Program-made: the position numbers and the translations under genes
Part shown: one piece after another, positions 8,801 to 20,150 of the stretch
How positions within the stretch are numbered: the first letter of the stretch is position 1
Layout: each line of letters begins with the position of its first letter
Notes under the pieces: generated by a model
Database searches by the model: none
What the model was told of the DNA's origin: nothing
The model's input: the letters and a program-made list of their open reading frames with translations, nothing else
Assembly (NCBI RefSeq): GCF_012489685.1
Contig: NC_080043.1
Coordinates: 54,644,289-54,708,288 of the forward strand
From: Lotus japonicus
Lineage: Eukaryota; Streptophyta; Magnoliopsida; Fabales; Fabaceae
Length of the DNA stretch: 64,000 nt
Direction of reading: 5' to 3'

Positions 8801-10637
8801 CACTAAGTCTAGAAAGTAGCCTTCCACCGATGCGATTATGAGGAAGCTAGTAGCTGAAGAACGAATCTTGGGGAGATTCCGTATGGGTAGTATACGTGTC
8901 ATGTTGAGGGTGTGTAGTTTCGTAGCGGGATCATTAAAGAATTTAGTATCAGGATATTTGTGACTACTGGAGGATAGGAACTCATTGACTGTTCCAGTGG
9001 GTTTTTCTAAATTTCCACCTTCGATGTATTAGGCCTGATCAACCTAATATTGAGGGGGTGATATTCGGAATCACAGCTGGTTATGGACTTTGATAGAAGG
9101 ACGGGTAAGATGAATTTGAATTGATTGAGGATTAGTCGGATTTGGGAGGAAAGTTCGTGTTAAGCATTTGATTGTAAAAGATTAAGATTTGAATCTGTGG
9201 AAGTCGACGAGTGTCGTATAGACATTGATTGGTTAGTTCGTGTGATTACTCCAAGTAGAGGTAGACCAAGTTAAGAGATTTAGTGCTGGAAAAGTATTAA
9301 GTAGTTTCTCGGAAGTTATGAAGTCATAGGTTATGTGATTGCTGAGGGGAGTTGTTAGAGACTAAATAAGTTGGATTTAATCATGTTTTAGATGATACCT
9401 TGATGGTAGCGAGATTGAGAAGAATTAGCTCTGAACTAGATTGTTATAGTCGAGTTCGAGGAATAAGTTTTGCTAAGCGTTTGATTAATATGTGGAGACA
9501 TTATAGTCTTAAGAGATGAATTTTCGTTTGAAAAGTGTTGAATTAATGATTAAGTTGGAGAAAGAAAGTTTTAGCATAAGTTGAATACTTGAGGTTGGTG
9601 ATATGGATTCCAAGGAAATATGCTGAGATTACTAAGTGAGATTTACTAAGTTGGATTGAAATCTTAGGGTTAAGATTGAATCTTGAGAGCCGAGAATCAC
9701 GTACGAGTAGGAGATCTTATGGTTGTAGGTGTGACAATAGGAGTTGAATCTTAGAAGATTGAAGACCTGAAGGTGAGTTTCGGGTTAAGACCATTGAGGT
9801 GTAGTATAAGAGAGATCTTGAAGTAAGGGAATTCTGGGTTGTGTGGAGTGTTAAGGTTGGTGATCGATTGATGTTGATTATGAGGTTGCGGACATCATGA
9901 CCATGTGATAAGATTTGAATGATGTTAGCATAATAAGTTATGATTATGGATAGCAGGATCAAGTGGTGAGTGTGGAAGCATGACGACACTTATCAGGTCG
10001 TTTGGGTAAGTGAAGGAGTTATAGTTTTAAGGAACGGATATTCATTTAAGAAGTATTGAAGGATTAAAGGTCGTTAGAGGACCAAACTTGGTGTAGGTTT
10101 AGGTTTTAAATCTATGAATGTCTATCTAAGGTGTGTAAGACTCGAAGGTTGTCAGAATTTGATTGAGAGATTAAGAAGTTGAGTGACGAGATGGTGATGG
10201 AGTGACAAAAAGGAAAGTGTTAGTATTAAGATGAATACTTGAAGTTGTTATGTTTGGACAAGTTCCTCAGAGTTTAAGAGGGAATGAAACTTTGTTATGG
10301 ATTTTGATGGTGCATATTACGGGTAACAAGTGAATTTTACTAAAGTTGAATGAGAATCCTAGGGCTAAGGTTGACCTAGTGAGCTGAGATTCATGTACAC
10401 ATAAGAGATTTAGTGGTGTTAGCGGCTACGATAACAGTTAAATCTCAGAATGTTGAAGGATCGGATGATACAATGGCTAGTTAAGTCCCTTGGGGTATAG
10501 TTATGATGTAATCTTCTAGAGGATAAGTCTCGATTTGTGCGAAGTGTTAGGGATTTCAGTGAGTGTAAATAGGTTTGAGTGAGGGAAGTTTCGAGGAAGA
10601 AGACGGTAAAAACGGATTGTTAGATATTAAGAGGAGG
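8801..10637 (+). other. Decayed internal region of B1 with degenerate tandem duplication
   Basis: No open frame of note. Blocks recur in diverged form at 0.5-0.7-kb spacing: for example TTGAATACTTGAGGTTG near 9582 and ATGAATACTTGAAGTTG near 10230, each followed by a stretch with GTGA(G/A)TTTACTAA and a CTTAGGG/CTAGGG block. The same layout recurs inverted in B2 (45151-47130). It stands where pol should be and may descend from it, but similarity is no longer visible. Confidence 0.5.
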
Positions 10638-11122
10638 ATTATTGTAACACCCCGATTTCGGTGGCGTCACTTTAGTAACCAAAATAAACTTAATGCGGAA
10701 AAACGTGAATATTTTTTTTTTTCGATAATAACTAAGACAAGACTGAATTAAATAAAACCCAAAAGCGAAAAGCAATAGAACTAATATACAATATATAAAC
10801 AGCCTCCGCTGTAAGTAACCTCGTCACGAGTAAACCTCCAGTGACGGAAAGAAAAGTGTAACGCCCGAAGGCAAAATGTACAAACCAAATCTAAAGGTAA
10901 GTGTCCGCAACACTATCCCTCAAAACTGAGAATAAGCTGGCCCATCGGCCTGAAACAAGACCTCCTAAGTCCAACCAACTCTCTGTGATTCCCGTAAAGA
11001 AGCCACACAAAAAGCTATAGGTGGGAAACTACCCTGTCCCCAAAGAAAACAAATGATGTTCAGAGCTAAGACTCTACTCCTACACTAATCCCATCTCGAG
11101 GAGCTCACACCAGCACTAAAAC

Positions 11123-11284
11123 CTACATGCTAGCATGATCGTCGCCCGAATCTGAATCCAGAACGACCTAGTCTATGTACACCATCCGTCCTCCTCTCGC
11201 TACCGCGATGCGCTCCTGTTCCAGCTTCTCCACTCTAGTCTCCCCCGAAGGGTGAACCGTCATGAACCCGCCCGCCAAAGACAT
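11123..11284 (-). pseudogene. Deleted version of the LTR ORF in the A solo LTR
   Basis: On the minus strand it reads MSLAGG, FMTVHPSGE, then jumps to VARGGR and VVLDSDSGDDHAS, which are the N-terminus and acidic C-terminus of the family A LTR ORF. The middle, about 290 bp in the other A copies, is missing and one stop lies before VVLD. Confidence 0.6.
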
Positions 11285-11957
11285 CTGACAAAGGGCGTTT
11301 GTCCGCCAAAGCACACACAGAAGACGCGAAGGTCAACTCCAAAGAATTATGTAAATAATAAACCCAATAGGTACAATTAATAGATAGCCACTTAGGCTTA
11401 TAACTAGAGATATCATTCCTAGGGTTGCATGTTCCACAAAATCATAACGACAATAATAACAATTAGCATGTTCCAAGTAAGTTTATCAAATAGCAACCAC
11501 ACTCATCAACTAAGTCAGTATGCATGTTGCGTGATATGTATGCAGGTTAACCCAGTCAACCAATATGCAATCCGGAACGGATGGACATCATCGGATCAGC
11601 CCTTCACCAGCCACGGTGGTGCCATTTCGGCCCGTGATGTCTCTTACTCCAACAGGGGTAGTCAGATCAGCAGTAAACCCGTAGGTCTGCCATTTCGGTC
11701 TGCTACAAGAGACGTCTACAAACGCTCTTTCACGGCATTCCGGGTCTTATGACCATTTTGGAAACCGACGAGGTCCAGAGTACGTCCTGTGTTAATACCT
11801 CATTAATGTTGCATGTATGCAAAATGATTAGTCAAACAACGTCTCCGACCTCACTCGACACGTCGCCACGTGTTCTAGGGAAGTTAAAGTCTCTAAAAGC
11901 TTACCCTAAGGTAAAGTCGATTCTGCGACCAAAAGACACACTTCATAACGACACATA

Positions 11958-12087
11958 GCTGCTCCAACAGCACCACAACACACGCTGCTCCAACAGCACA
12001 ATAACACACGCTGCTCCAACAGCACAACAATAAACGCTGCTCCAACAGCACAACATCAAACGCTGCTCCAACAGCACAACGACAACA
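11958..12087 (-). repeat. Five-unit 26-bp minisatellite of family A LTR (solo copy)
   Basis: The motif GCTGCTCCAACAGC recurs every 26 bp at 11958, 11984, 12010, 12036 and 12062. Linkers are CA/AT-rich. GCTG can pair with CAGC inside each unit. Confidence 0.9.
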
Positions 12088-13609
12088 TACTCAACACTTG
12101 GATCCGACGACACTCCTCGTTTTCCAAAATTAAGATTTCACTTCCAATGCCTTCCTTCGAGGTTGTTATCATTACTTAAAGATTTAGAGGTTATTTAAGG
12201 TCTTATGAGTTTTCTTTATAAAATAGATTCCATTTTGTCTTATCGCAAGTCTTATACATTTGCAGGATCTCCCAATCCCAAGTCGCTTCCAGAGGATGTC
12301 TCGATCCACTAAACAAAATCAAGGCCCGAACCTCGTTCGTCCTATCAAACTTTCTCAAAACTCTCAAAATAAAATCGGCATGACCTGCCCGCTATTCTCA
12401 CCATTCAGAATCTCAGATTTCTAGTGTAAAGCATATTTAAATCATCACAATCAACAACATGTCATATATCAAGAAATCTCATTATTAACACTTAGCACTT
12501 AGCATATAAAGCATGCACCACACATCCTAGATTACCCACATAGCACATAGCATGTAAGTCAATCTTCAAAAACATTCAGTAGATGAATCATCTACATTGT
12601 CAGCCGAAGCCTCAGAAAACATTTTCAATCACACACAATCTCAGTGCATAAACAGTAAACAATGTCGAAACATCGACCCTAAGCATTAACTAGAGATTCA
12701 GTGAGAAGCCCTCACCTGCAGATTCTCCAGGATTATCTTCTAACTCTTCCTCACAAGCAAAGCGTTGCTCCTCAGGAAATTCCTCAAAAGTTCCTTTAAA
12801 GCAAAGTCACAGAAATACTATCAGAATCTATCGAGAACTAAGCTATCGATACTTATTAAGGTTACACGAAGTACTCTATACTCTAAGGTACGATAATCTA
12901 GCGCGAAAGGACAAGTTTTCGGAAAAGGAAATTTCCTCCTCCCCCTCTAATAGGCTCGGCCACTTTGGTTAATTATGGGGCTCGATTTTTCTTCGATCAA
13001 ACTTGGTTCCTATGCTTTCATAAGCCGTAACTAAGGGTATTCTGAACTCGGAAAAATTATCGGATCAAAAATTGTCGCAGGGGTATTTTGGTCATGATTT
13101 TTAACTTAGGATTTTCAAAACTGAAATCCCAAAAATAAAATTTTGCAGGGACGTCACCAACGACGTTTATGACAACTAATCCTACTAACACTAAGCTAAG
13201 GCGATAGTTTTTAGCCTAAAGGTTGAAGCTTTACCTCAAAAACTCCAAAAATGGGTATTTTAGGTTCAAATTGATTCCGGCGGAATTCCGGCGACATAAC
13301 GGAAAATCTAATCCGGCAGAAGTGATCTTGGGCACATATAGAAGAGGTTTAGAATCAGAAATGAAAGATTCAGGATAGTTTTGCAAAAACCCATAAACTA
13401 TCCACTCAGAAAACTCTACAGAAAAGCTATGGAAAAAGCGATCAGAGGTATGGATTAGCGACTATACCTCGAAGCCTTGAAGCAGCAACTGATTAATCGA
13501 CGATCAAGCAAGGTTTGAACAAAAACTCTTCTTCCTTCTTCCTTGTTCTTGGCCGCGGGTTTGAAGAGAGAAAATGGAGGAGAATTTGAGTTTTTCTTCC
13601 TTTCTTTGC

Positions 13610-13617
13610 TATATATA
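13610..13617 (-). promoter_or_regulatory. TATA box of family A LTR (solo copy)
   Basis: TATATATA (symmetric) followed on the minus strand by a purine/pyrimidine-biased leader; conserved in the other three A LTRs. Promoter role is inferred from position about 720 bp into the LTR. Confidence 0.6.
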
Positions 13618-14665
13618 AAGGTTGGAAATTCGCGGGAAAATGAAAGTTTCGCGAATCTGATTTTTCCGGCGTCATTCTCCGTGAATTAATAGATATGTTT
13701 TGGCAAAAGGATTCCAAAACTATAAAGAGGTCTCCTTGTATTTTTGGCAACTAAAGCAAAGTCGGTGCAAAGTCGGTGTAAAACTATTTTACCCGATAAG
13801 TTGCTTTTTGCATCGAATGTCGGAATGGAAAACTTCCTTCTGAAGAAAGATTGAAATCATCAAGAGAAATGGGTGTACGCGTGTAGAATATCCATTTGAA
13901 GCTCTGAATAGATAAAGTCTTCATTGTCGAGAAATTCTAGGGTTTTGAAATACCAGGGATTCGGTTTCGGCAAACTTCCGATGATTGGAATCGGACGTTC
14001 GTAGATCCTAGAGTTTCGCCTCGAAACGATTGTGATATATGGAAGAAGAGAAATTATAACATTTCTCTGAAGATTTTTGGAATTGACTGCCATCGTGCCT
14101 AAAAGTGAAAATTAGCTATATACTAGGGTTTCTGACCTAGGTTTAAGCGTAAAACGTTCGTACTATAACTTTTATCGATCATAATGCAATCCTTGAACTT
14201 TTCCTGAACTTTCTCCTTCATAAATATATTTCATTTAATAAACTTTCGTTCAGGTTTCCCTTCACATTACATCAACCCTAATCGTGAATAAGAAGTTTAT
14301 TCACTTAGCATGAACTTAAAAACTCGGGCTTTACAATTATCTTATAAGTTGTTGATAAATTGATGTTGAAGGGGGATAAGATTTGTGAAGGACAAGGAAT
14401 AAGGACATAAGTCGAGCTTTAATTCGAATGGTGACTAAGTAGGAGATTGATTTCATTGTGCGAGTGATGATAGTTACGAAGTTGGATGTGACGTTAATGG
14501 ACTATTAGATTCCAACGCAATATTTCGTCTAGGAGTTATCAAACGGACAAGTGGAGTTTTGGACTGTAGATGAAGATCACGAGGACGAGTTGAGTATTTA
14601 CCTTAAGATGACAGAGAGGCACCGAGTTTAAGAAGAATTCCGGACGACCGAAAGTAAAGAAGTAA

Positions 14666-14938
14666 GTGGCTAAGGTTGTGCGACTGCACGGAGTGCCAAC
14701 CGGTATCATTTCAAGCAGAGGTCCGACGCAAGTAATCGAGTCAGACGACATGAGGTTGAATGATGTTTTGTCTTTTGAGACGCCGACAGTTAGCAGTGGG
14801 GATAGAAGAGTGAAACAGTTAAGGGGAAAGCAGATTGCTTAAGTAAAGATTATGAGGAACAATGACACAGGCACTACTACATGAGAATTGGAAGATAAGA
14901 TCGAGGAACTGTATTCCGGACTTTTCGCAGAACTCTGA
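14666..14938 (+). pseudogene. Integrase scrap of family B (catalytic core fused to chromodomain-like end)
   Basis: One frame of 91 codons reads [16 protein letters not shown], then SRGPTQVIESDDM, LNDVLSFETPTVSSGDRR and VKQLRGKQIA. It joins the integrase core stretch around [15 protein letters not shown] of family A directly to its C-terminal stretch around PTHVIELDD, so about 150 residues are deleted. Two internal stops follow (after QIA and after TT). The PPT of the element follows within 20 bp. B2 carries the same 273-bp version at 44878-45150, so the deletion predates both copies. Confidence 0.8.
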
Positions 14939-14956
14939 GTTTCGAGGACGAAACTT

Positions 14957-14975
14957 TCTTTTTGGAGGGGAGTAT
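14957..14975 (+). other. Polypurine tract region of B1
   Basis: TTTTTGGAGGGGAGTAT immediately before the 3' LTR start TGTAAGACC at 14976; the purine run is the expected plus-strand primer. Confidence 0.75.
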
Positions 14976-15667
14976 TGTAAGACCTGGATTTTCAGAACAA
15001 GTTAAGTTTCCGACTCACACGTAGAATCAGTGTAAGCGTGACAGGAGTTTGACATTTGAGAAAGATTAATGAAGAAGAAAGTTCAGGAATTGCTTGAGGA
15101 ATGTTGCGTAGTTGTTTTCGGAGTTAGTACGAGTCGTCTGCACACCTGCCTTATGGCGAGCGTGTCCAGAATAGGCTATTTCGCTCTTAAAGCAACGTTT
15201 TGAGTGAGATTTCGAACTCTCGGAAAATTTAAAGATTCTCTTTATTTTTCCATCGACCAGCGTTTCATTTCGGAACTCTGGACTGTACGCACGATAGGTT
15301 TCACTTTTCGGATGTCCGCCGACGCTAATTTCTTTGCTTCGAAACCCTATTTTCGAGCAATGGATGAAGACTTTTTCTATTCGGGACTTCTAACGAAGAT
15401 TCCGTCCGTGTTGCCAGGTTTGTTTCGACGTTTCCAATCTTTCTTCAGTAGGAAGTTTTGTCGTTTGAGCATCACAGCAAAAAGTAGTTTTTCGGGACAT
15501 ACTAACTTACACCGCTTTTGGCGTTTTGGATATCGTTTTTCCCAAATCCTAGATATTTGTTTTGAGTTCTGGAATTATGACGCCAGAATCTCTCTTAGAA
15601 TTTCTTGGTGAACGTGCTGCAAAAATCGGAATCGCGAAATTTTCATTTTCCCGCGATTTCACCCGCC

Positions 15668-15675
15668 TATAAATA
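15668..15675 (+). promoter_or_regulatory. TATA box of family B LTR
   Basis: TATAAATA inside the palindrome CGCCTATAAATAGGCG (15665-15680), about 690 bp into the LTR. A donor-like GAGGTAACT lies about 135 bp downstream, so a spliced leader is possible. Promoter role inferred. Confidence 0.65.
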
Positions 15676-17105
15676 GGCGAAAAAGCAAAAATCTTGCCAT
15701 TTCACCCATTCAAGGCCGCGGTTTGTGGAGAGAGAGGGAGAGGAGAGATTTTCGCGAAATCTTGACCAATCTTCGTGCAGTTCGTCCCTACTTCTAGGTA
15801 TCGAGGTAACTAACACGATTCCTACCTCTGATTGTTGTTTCTGTTGCGTTTTTGAAGTCGTTTCTGTGCTCACAGTTTTGAGCTTTTTCTAAAATGGTCC
15901 GATTTCTTCGATTTCTTGGTTGGGTTATGTTCCTTACGTTCCCCTGAGTCTAAAACCTCTGTCAGTAAACGCTGATTGTGATCCAGTTGTCCAGGATCTG
16001 AAAAACTGTTTCAAAACCCTTTTTGCTCACATTTTGAAACTTTATTGTCGAAAAGACTTAATCTGACTTCGTGCCTTTAGGATTTGTTGTCACGGATGTC
16101 ATGAGGATCGTTGCTGTCAAATTTGTTTTCAGAACTGATAACTTTGAAGTTTTGAGCCTTTATTTTGGACCAAAATGCCCCTGGATAGTCATATTTCGGC
16201 CCGATTGTCCGAAAATTGTTCTGACAGTTTCTTTGCCTTAGTTTTACCCTAAAACTACCTTGTAAATTGATTTGATCAAAGAAAAAGAGCCGAAGCCCTT
16301 TTTCCTTTGAGGCCGTGGACTATTTCCTTTAGGGGGGAGTTTTTCGGTTTCGAAAACTTGTCTTTTCGTACCTGATTGTCCTATTCTGAAGCTTTAATGC
16401 TTTGTCTATCGTTTATGTATTGTTTTGCGATCGAACTAATCAATTTTGTTTGGATTCTGCTTTGTTTTTGTCCGAGGTTCAGTTGAGGGAACTTTGGAAG
16501 ACTTAGAGCAATTGTTTGAGGAGAACTTTGTTTGCGAAGCTGGAACAGCTCGAGGTTAGGGCAACTTACTGTATATTAGCTATGAATGCATGATAGGCGT
16601 CGATCAATTCGACTTATGCTTTACTTTGATGTTGATTATGTTGATTAACTGATGTTGTGATGTTGTGCTTTGTTGGATTGTGCGTTTTGACGCGACTTCG
16701 GAGTGGAGATTCATTGATCTGGTGATCTTTGATGTTTCGGGTTGGATGAGCAACCCTAGGCAAGTTCAAACGAGGGGTTTGAGACTTAGCCATTTGTTGG
16801 GATTCGTTGGTTTACTTAGACTTTCCCCGGGAAACTTCTTTTGGGTGGTTGGTTTTCGGAAAACCTAGAATGAATAGAATTTTGTAAACTAAAGACTTGG
16901 GAAACCTAGATTTTGAGAAATAAACTCATAACCTGACTAATCTGAATTGAAATCATTTTTATTAATGTTTAAGTATAGGAAAACTGAAGGGGAAAATATT
17001 TACGAAAGACGGGGAAAAGTCGACCTTTGTTGTGAGTTATTGGAATTGGGGAAAGCCACTAAGGTGAGCTATGGTGATGATTGAAAGTCACCGAGTACTT
17101 TACGT

Positions 17106-17320
17106 ACTCTTGTTGATGGGGTTGTGTTGTATTGACCGACATTAATCCCTTGGGTTCTCTTGTTGTTGGAGCGGTGTTGTATTGACCGACACTTAGCGCT
17201 CTTGTTGTTTGGGCTGTGTTGTATTGACCGACACTAGACCCTTGTGTATTCTTGTTGGTGGAGCTGTGTTGTATTGACCGACACTTACTCCGAGTTGTGT
17301 TGTATTGACCGACACTAACT
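17106..17320 (+). repeat. Five-unit hairpin-forming tandem repeat in the B1 3' LTR
   Basis: Same five TGTTGTATTGACCGACA units as in the 5' LTR. Confidence 0.85.
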
Positions 17321-17402
17321 CATGGGTTTGTTGAGATTGGGTTGTGAGCTAAACACCGTGGTAAGGGCGATTCGTTGTTTGGCTAACCACGTTGCATTCA
17401 AT

Positions 17403-17647
17403 CGGGTGAATAACGGGAATGGTTCACCTGTGCATATCATGGTGAATAACGGGAATGGTTCACCTTGCATAAATGATGAATAACGGGAATGGTTCATCAT
17501 ATGGTGAATAACGGGAATGGTTCACCAAGGATGAATAACGGGAATGGTTCATCCAGGATGGATTTCATCCAGGATGGATAACGGGAATGGTCCATCCATA
17601 GTGAAGAACGGGAATGCTTCACTTGTGGCGAACGGGAACGCGTCACA
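17403..17647 (+). repeat. Covarying hairpin array, B1 3' LTR
   Basis: Same eight dyads as 6606-6850. One difference improves pairing: unit 7 here is AGTGAAG with CTTCACT (7 bp), where the 5' copy has AGTGAAA. Confidence 0.9.
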
Positions 17648-17884
17648 AATCCGGATTCATATTGTGCATTTCACGCATACATTCATGCTGACTGAGACTG
17701 TGTGCTGTTTGTTTATTGAAGCAATGTTAGAGCCATAACATGCTAGGATTACTTATATGCTTATATAACAACTTATATATATATCCTGTCACATGTTGAG
17801 TGTATATGTACTTATTGCTGTGAGTTGACCCTAGCGCCTTGGCTTTGTTTGTATGTTTGTGTTTGGGCGGTTGGCCTGCTGCCA

Positions 17885-18157
17885 GATGTCGATGGCCGAC
17901 TGGTTCTCGGGGGTCTCTCCCTCGGGGGGGATCAGATATGAGCTGCAGGATCGGGATGCCCCACCGCTTGGGTGATCGATGTTACTGGTCACCGGGCGAC
18001 GTATCGGGGAAGGGTCATGGAGGACCGGACTGACGAGCGTGGACGTCTGACGAAAGGAGTTCTATGGCGCATGGAGTTGAGCTTCAACTTGCCGACTTCA
18101 GATCGTTGTGGGTTTGGCTGGGAGGTTAGGTTTGGGCAGGCGTCATGTTTTGTGTAG
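17885..18157 (+). pseudogene. LTR-encoded ORF (MADWF family), frameshifted, B1 3' LTR
   Basis: From ATG 17885 it reads MSMADWFSGVSPSGGIRYEL then QDRDAPPLG and stops at TGA. The G-run is seven long here and in frame. The rest (VTGHRATYRGRVMED, LSFNLPTSDRCGFG) continues in another frame to 18157. Confidence 0.65.
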
Positions 18158-18580
18158 AGCTCTGATTCGTTTTGCTTTTGGGATCGGGTAGGTTTCCGAC
18201 GCATGACTTTTCGTGTGGTTCTCTTACTAAGGGATCACAGTGAGTCAGTTGGACCATAGGGGTCTTTGCTTAGGCCATATTGAGGCCGACTTTCTCCTAG
18301 TGATTTGTAATTATAATTTTCTCACTTACACTTCTGGGTCTGTATATATTTGCCTACGGGCACACTGCTTTGGAGTCACTGCGAGTGCGCGTGACATGGA
18401 GTGCAGCTGAGGCTGTACATGTACATATGTTGTATATCGGTTAGTTTAGTAGTTGGGTTTTGTCTTTACTTCCTTATCGTTTTGATTTAAAGGAAAGAAA
18501 ACGAAAAAAAAAATTACCTGTTTTCCGCGTAAAGATCATTTTTGGTTACTAAAGTGACACCTGGAAATCGGGGTGTTACA

Positions 18581-19078
18581 CCCAGGCATTGGGGTGCAAC
18601 TGGCAGGGGGTCGCGTTGATGTCCCGCAGCACTGAACAAACGAAGGGTGAAAGGGAAGTTTTATCCCCAGGTCGGTAAACAGATACTCATGCATGTAGAA
18701 GAATTGGAAGTTATGCACGTCGCCGGCCTTGCAGCGAATCCAAGGACGCTCGACCGTTTTGCAACCCCCGTGGGCAAGGATGTTGTCCAGGGGTTTCTCG
18801 TGGCAAAAACCTTCGATTGCTGAGGAAAGGTCCGAGATTGAGTCGCAGGTCTCATAATCGGAGGGCTGATTGATAGCCTCCAGTAGGGGAGCGGAATGAA
18901 CAACAAGAGGGAGGGACTGGAAAGTCTTAAGACGAAAGGTTGTAACTTTCGACTGGTCAAGAGGAATCCTGCCAGGAGGGGGAGGCCTGATTGGCACCGT
19001 GGCCACCTGGCCACGCCGTGGGGAAACAAGCGGAATTGGATGTCGGGATGAGCTCCTGGTTCGGTGTTTGGGTGGCAT
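18581..19078 (-). pseudogene. Transposase_28-like antisense ORF of C3, truncated
   Basis: ATG at 19078 (MPPKHRTRSSSRHPIPLVSP). The body has FCHEKPLDNILAHGGC, FFYMHEYLFTDLGIKLPF and, after a one-base frame change near 18640, VLRDINATPCQLHPNAW. The HEYLF...KLPF...QLHPNAW pattern fits the plant 'putative gypsy type transposon' family (Pfam Transposase_28). The ORF stops where the B1 LTR begins. The protein's function is not known; related ORFs occur in antisense in Tat-lineage retrotransposons. Confidence 0.65.
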
Positions 19079-19555
19079 AGTGGAGGAGAAGTTCTCAAAA
19101 GGGGATGAAGGGGGTGTCGAAAGCGGAGGCGTCGGAGCAATCGTCAGAGGGCTATCAGAGGAATGAGAATAGTGGAGGATTCGAAAGTGGCAAATGGTGG
19201 AGAAAGAAGGTTTTTATAGGTAAGGGACTGATGACGGCAGAGGAAGCGTGTAGGATTTGAGTGGCCGTTTCATTGCGTGCAGAAGATGAGGGGTGGCACC
19301 TCATGATGACGGAAGGGACTTTCGGGCCAACAGAGGCTCTACGTACATTAGGCCTAGATCCCCTACTATGAATAAGGAGCGATTACCATTTGTAAGAGAC
19401 TTTTGGGCTCATTTGATCAATACACACTTGAGATTCAGTTATTTTTTCTCTCTAAGCAGTTACTCTCTCTCTCTATATATTCTCTCTCTTAGTGCAATCT
19501 CTCTACTAATAAGTACTAAATCCGATCTTAATGTTCATGGCAAGAACATTCTTAA
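18581..19555. mobile_element. Family C fragment C3 (probable Tat-lineage element end)
   Basis: Holds a minus-strand Transposase_28-like ORF (18581-19078) and, at about 19360-19553, sequence matching the promoter/R region found beside the C1 and C2 ORFs: GGAGCGATTACCATTTGTAA, ATTCAGTTATTTTTTCTCTC and TTAATGTTCATGGCAAGAA. The ORF and the LTR-like part run in opposite directions, as in C1 and C2. The left side was cut by insertion of B1. Confidence 0.65.
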
Positions 19556-20150
19556 TTAATTAATTCACAAATCCCAAATTTTCATTGATTTTTCAATTGC
19601 GTACATAAAACAAAATGTCCACATTCATATAGATTTATTAAAAAGAACGGGGAAGTAAATCATAGTTCAAAATATAAATTCATATTTCAAACAAATGTAT
19701 TAAAGCATAGTAAAAACAACGAACTACCTCGTACCACCACGGTACAAAGAGAAAGTTAACCAAACATGGGTTCAATAGACATAATCAAAGGAAATAACAG
19801 AGATGAATCCAACTCTGAGAAATCTACTCTTCTAGCCTCCAGGTGAGCCTCCATCATTCTCCACCTATCAGATGAAGAAGAAGCATACGTGAAGTCAAGA
19901 AAAAGGTTTTAAACATTGTGGTTCTCCCTTTCGTCACGTGGCCCATATGCCACATCACCTGCAAGAAGAAAAAAAATAATTAGAACTCAATAATGATTGC
20001 TATAAACCAGTAAAAATCATAAAAAGACTAAAAATAAGAAATTAGTCTAAAATTAGCAAAAAACACTCAAATAACCCTATTTAATAAAATAAAGTAAAGG
20101 AAAATATGAAAAAACAAATACTTTTGTATATATCTTAGGCTCATCACATG
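19556..20150. other. Unassigned; possible minus-strand terminal exon at 19909-19958
   Basis: Mostly AT-rich. On the minus strand a strong pyrimidine tract and CAG at 19970-19959 precede a stretch read DVAYGPRDERENHNV and a stop. This could be the last exon of a lost gene or a chance match. Confidence 0.3.

Larger units (their letters stand above)
10638..14340 (-). mobile_element. Solo LTR of Ty3/gypsy family A inside B1
   Basis: The LTR proper is 10643-14335 (3693 bp). It begins TGTAACACCCCGATTTCGG and ends GGGCTTTACA (both as plus strand) and is flanked by a 5-bp duplication ATTAT (10638-10642, 14336-14340). The uninterrupted target is present in B2 near 45470-45490 (GATAATCCTC on plus, read inverted). 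This shows insertion of a whole element followed by LTR-LTR recombination that removed the internal part. It is the most diverged A LTR in the window. Confidence 0.95.
5795..18580 (+). mobile_element. Ty3/gypsy family B, copy B1 (5'-truncated, holds a solo LTR of family A)
   Basis: A plus-strand LTR retrotransposon: truncated 5' LTR (5795-7784), PBS (7788-7799), internal region (7785-14975) and full 3' LTR (14976-18580, 3605 bp). The first about 1620 bp of the 5' LTR are missing, so no target duplication can be read; the right flank is CCCAG. The internal region encodes only a shortened gag and decayed scraps of protease and integrase, so B1 is non-autonomous. The same family occurs complete as B2 at 41523-52536. 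A family A solo LTR sits in the internal region at an otherwise undisturbed site. Confidence 0.93.
14976..18580 (+). repeat. 3' LTR of B1
   Basis: 3605 bp, from TGTAAGACCTGG to GGGGTGTTACA. It contains a TATA box (15668), the five-unit repeat (17106-17320), the hairpin array (17403-17647) and a frameshifted MADWF ORF (from ATG 17885). It is about 290 bp longer than the B2 LTRs, chiefly because B2 lost the segment with the five-unit repeat. Confidence 0.95.

Noticed and set aside
15204..15611. 135-codon ORF in the family B LTR, also at 44205-44612 and 51901-52308 (minus)
   Set aside because: It lies upstream of the TATA box in U3, has no recognisable domain, and is open in copies too closely related to show selection. 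Likely a chance ORF.
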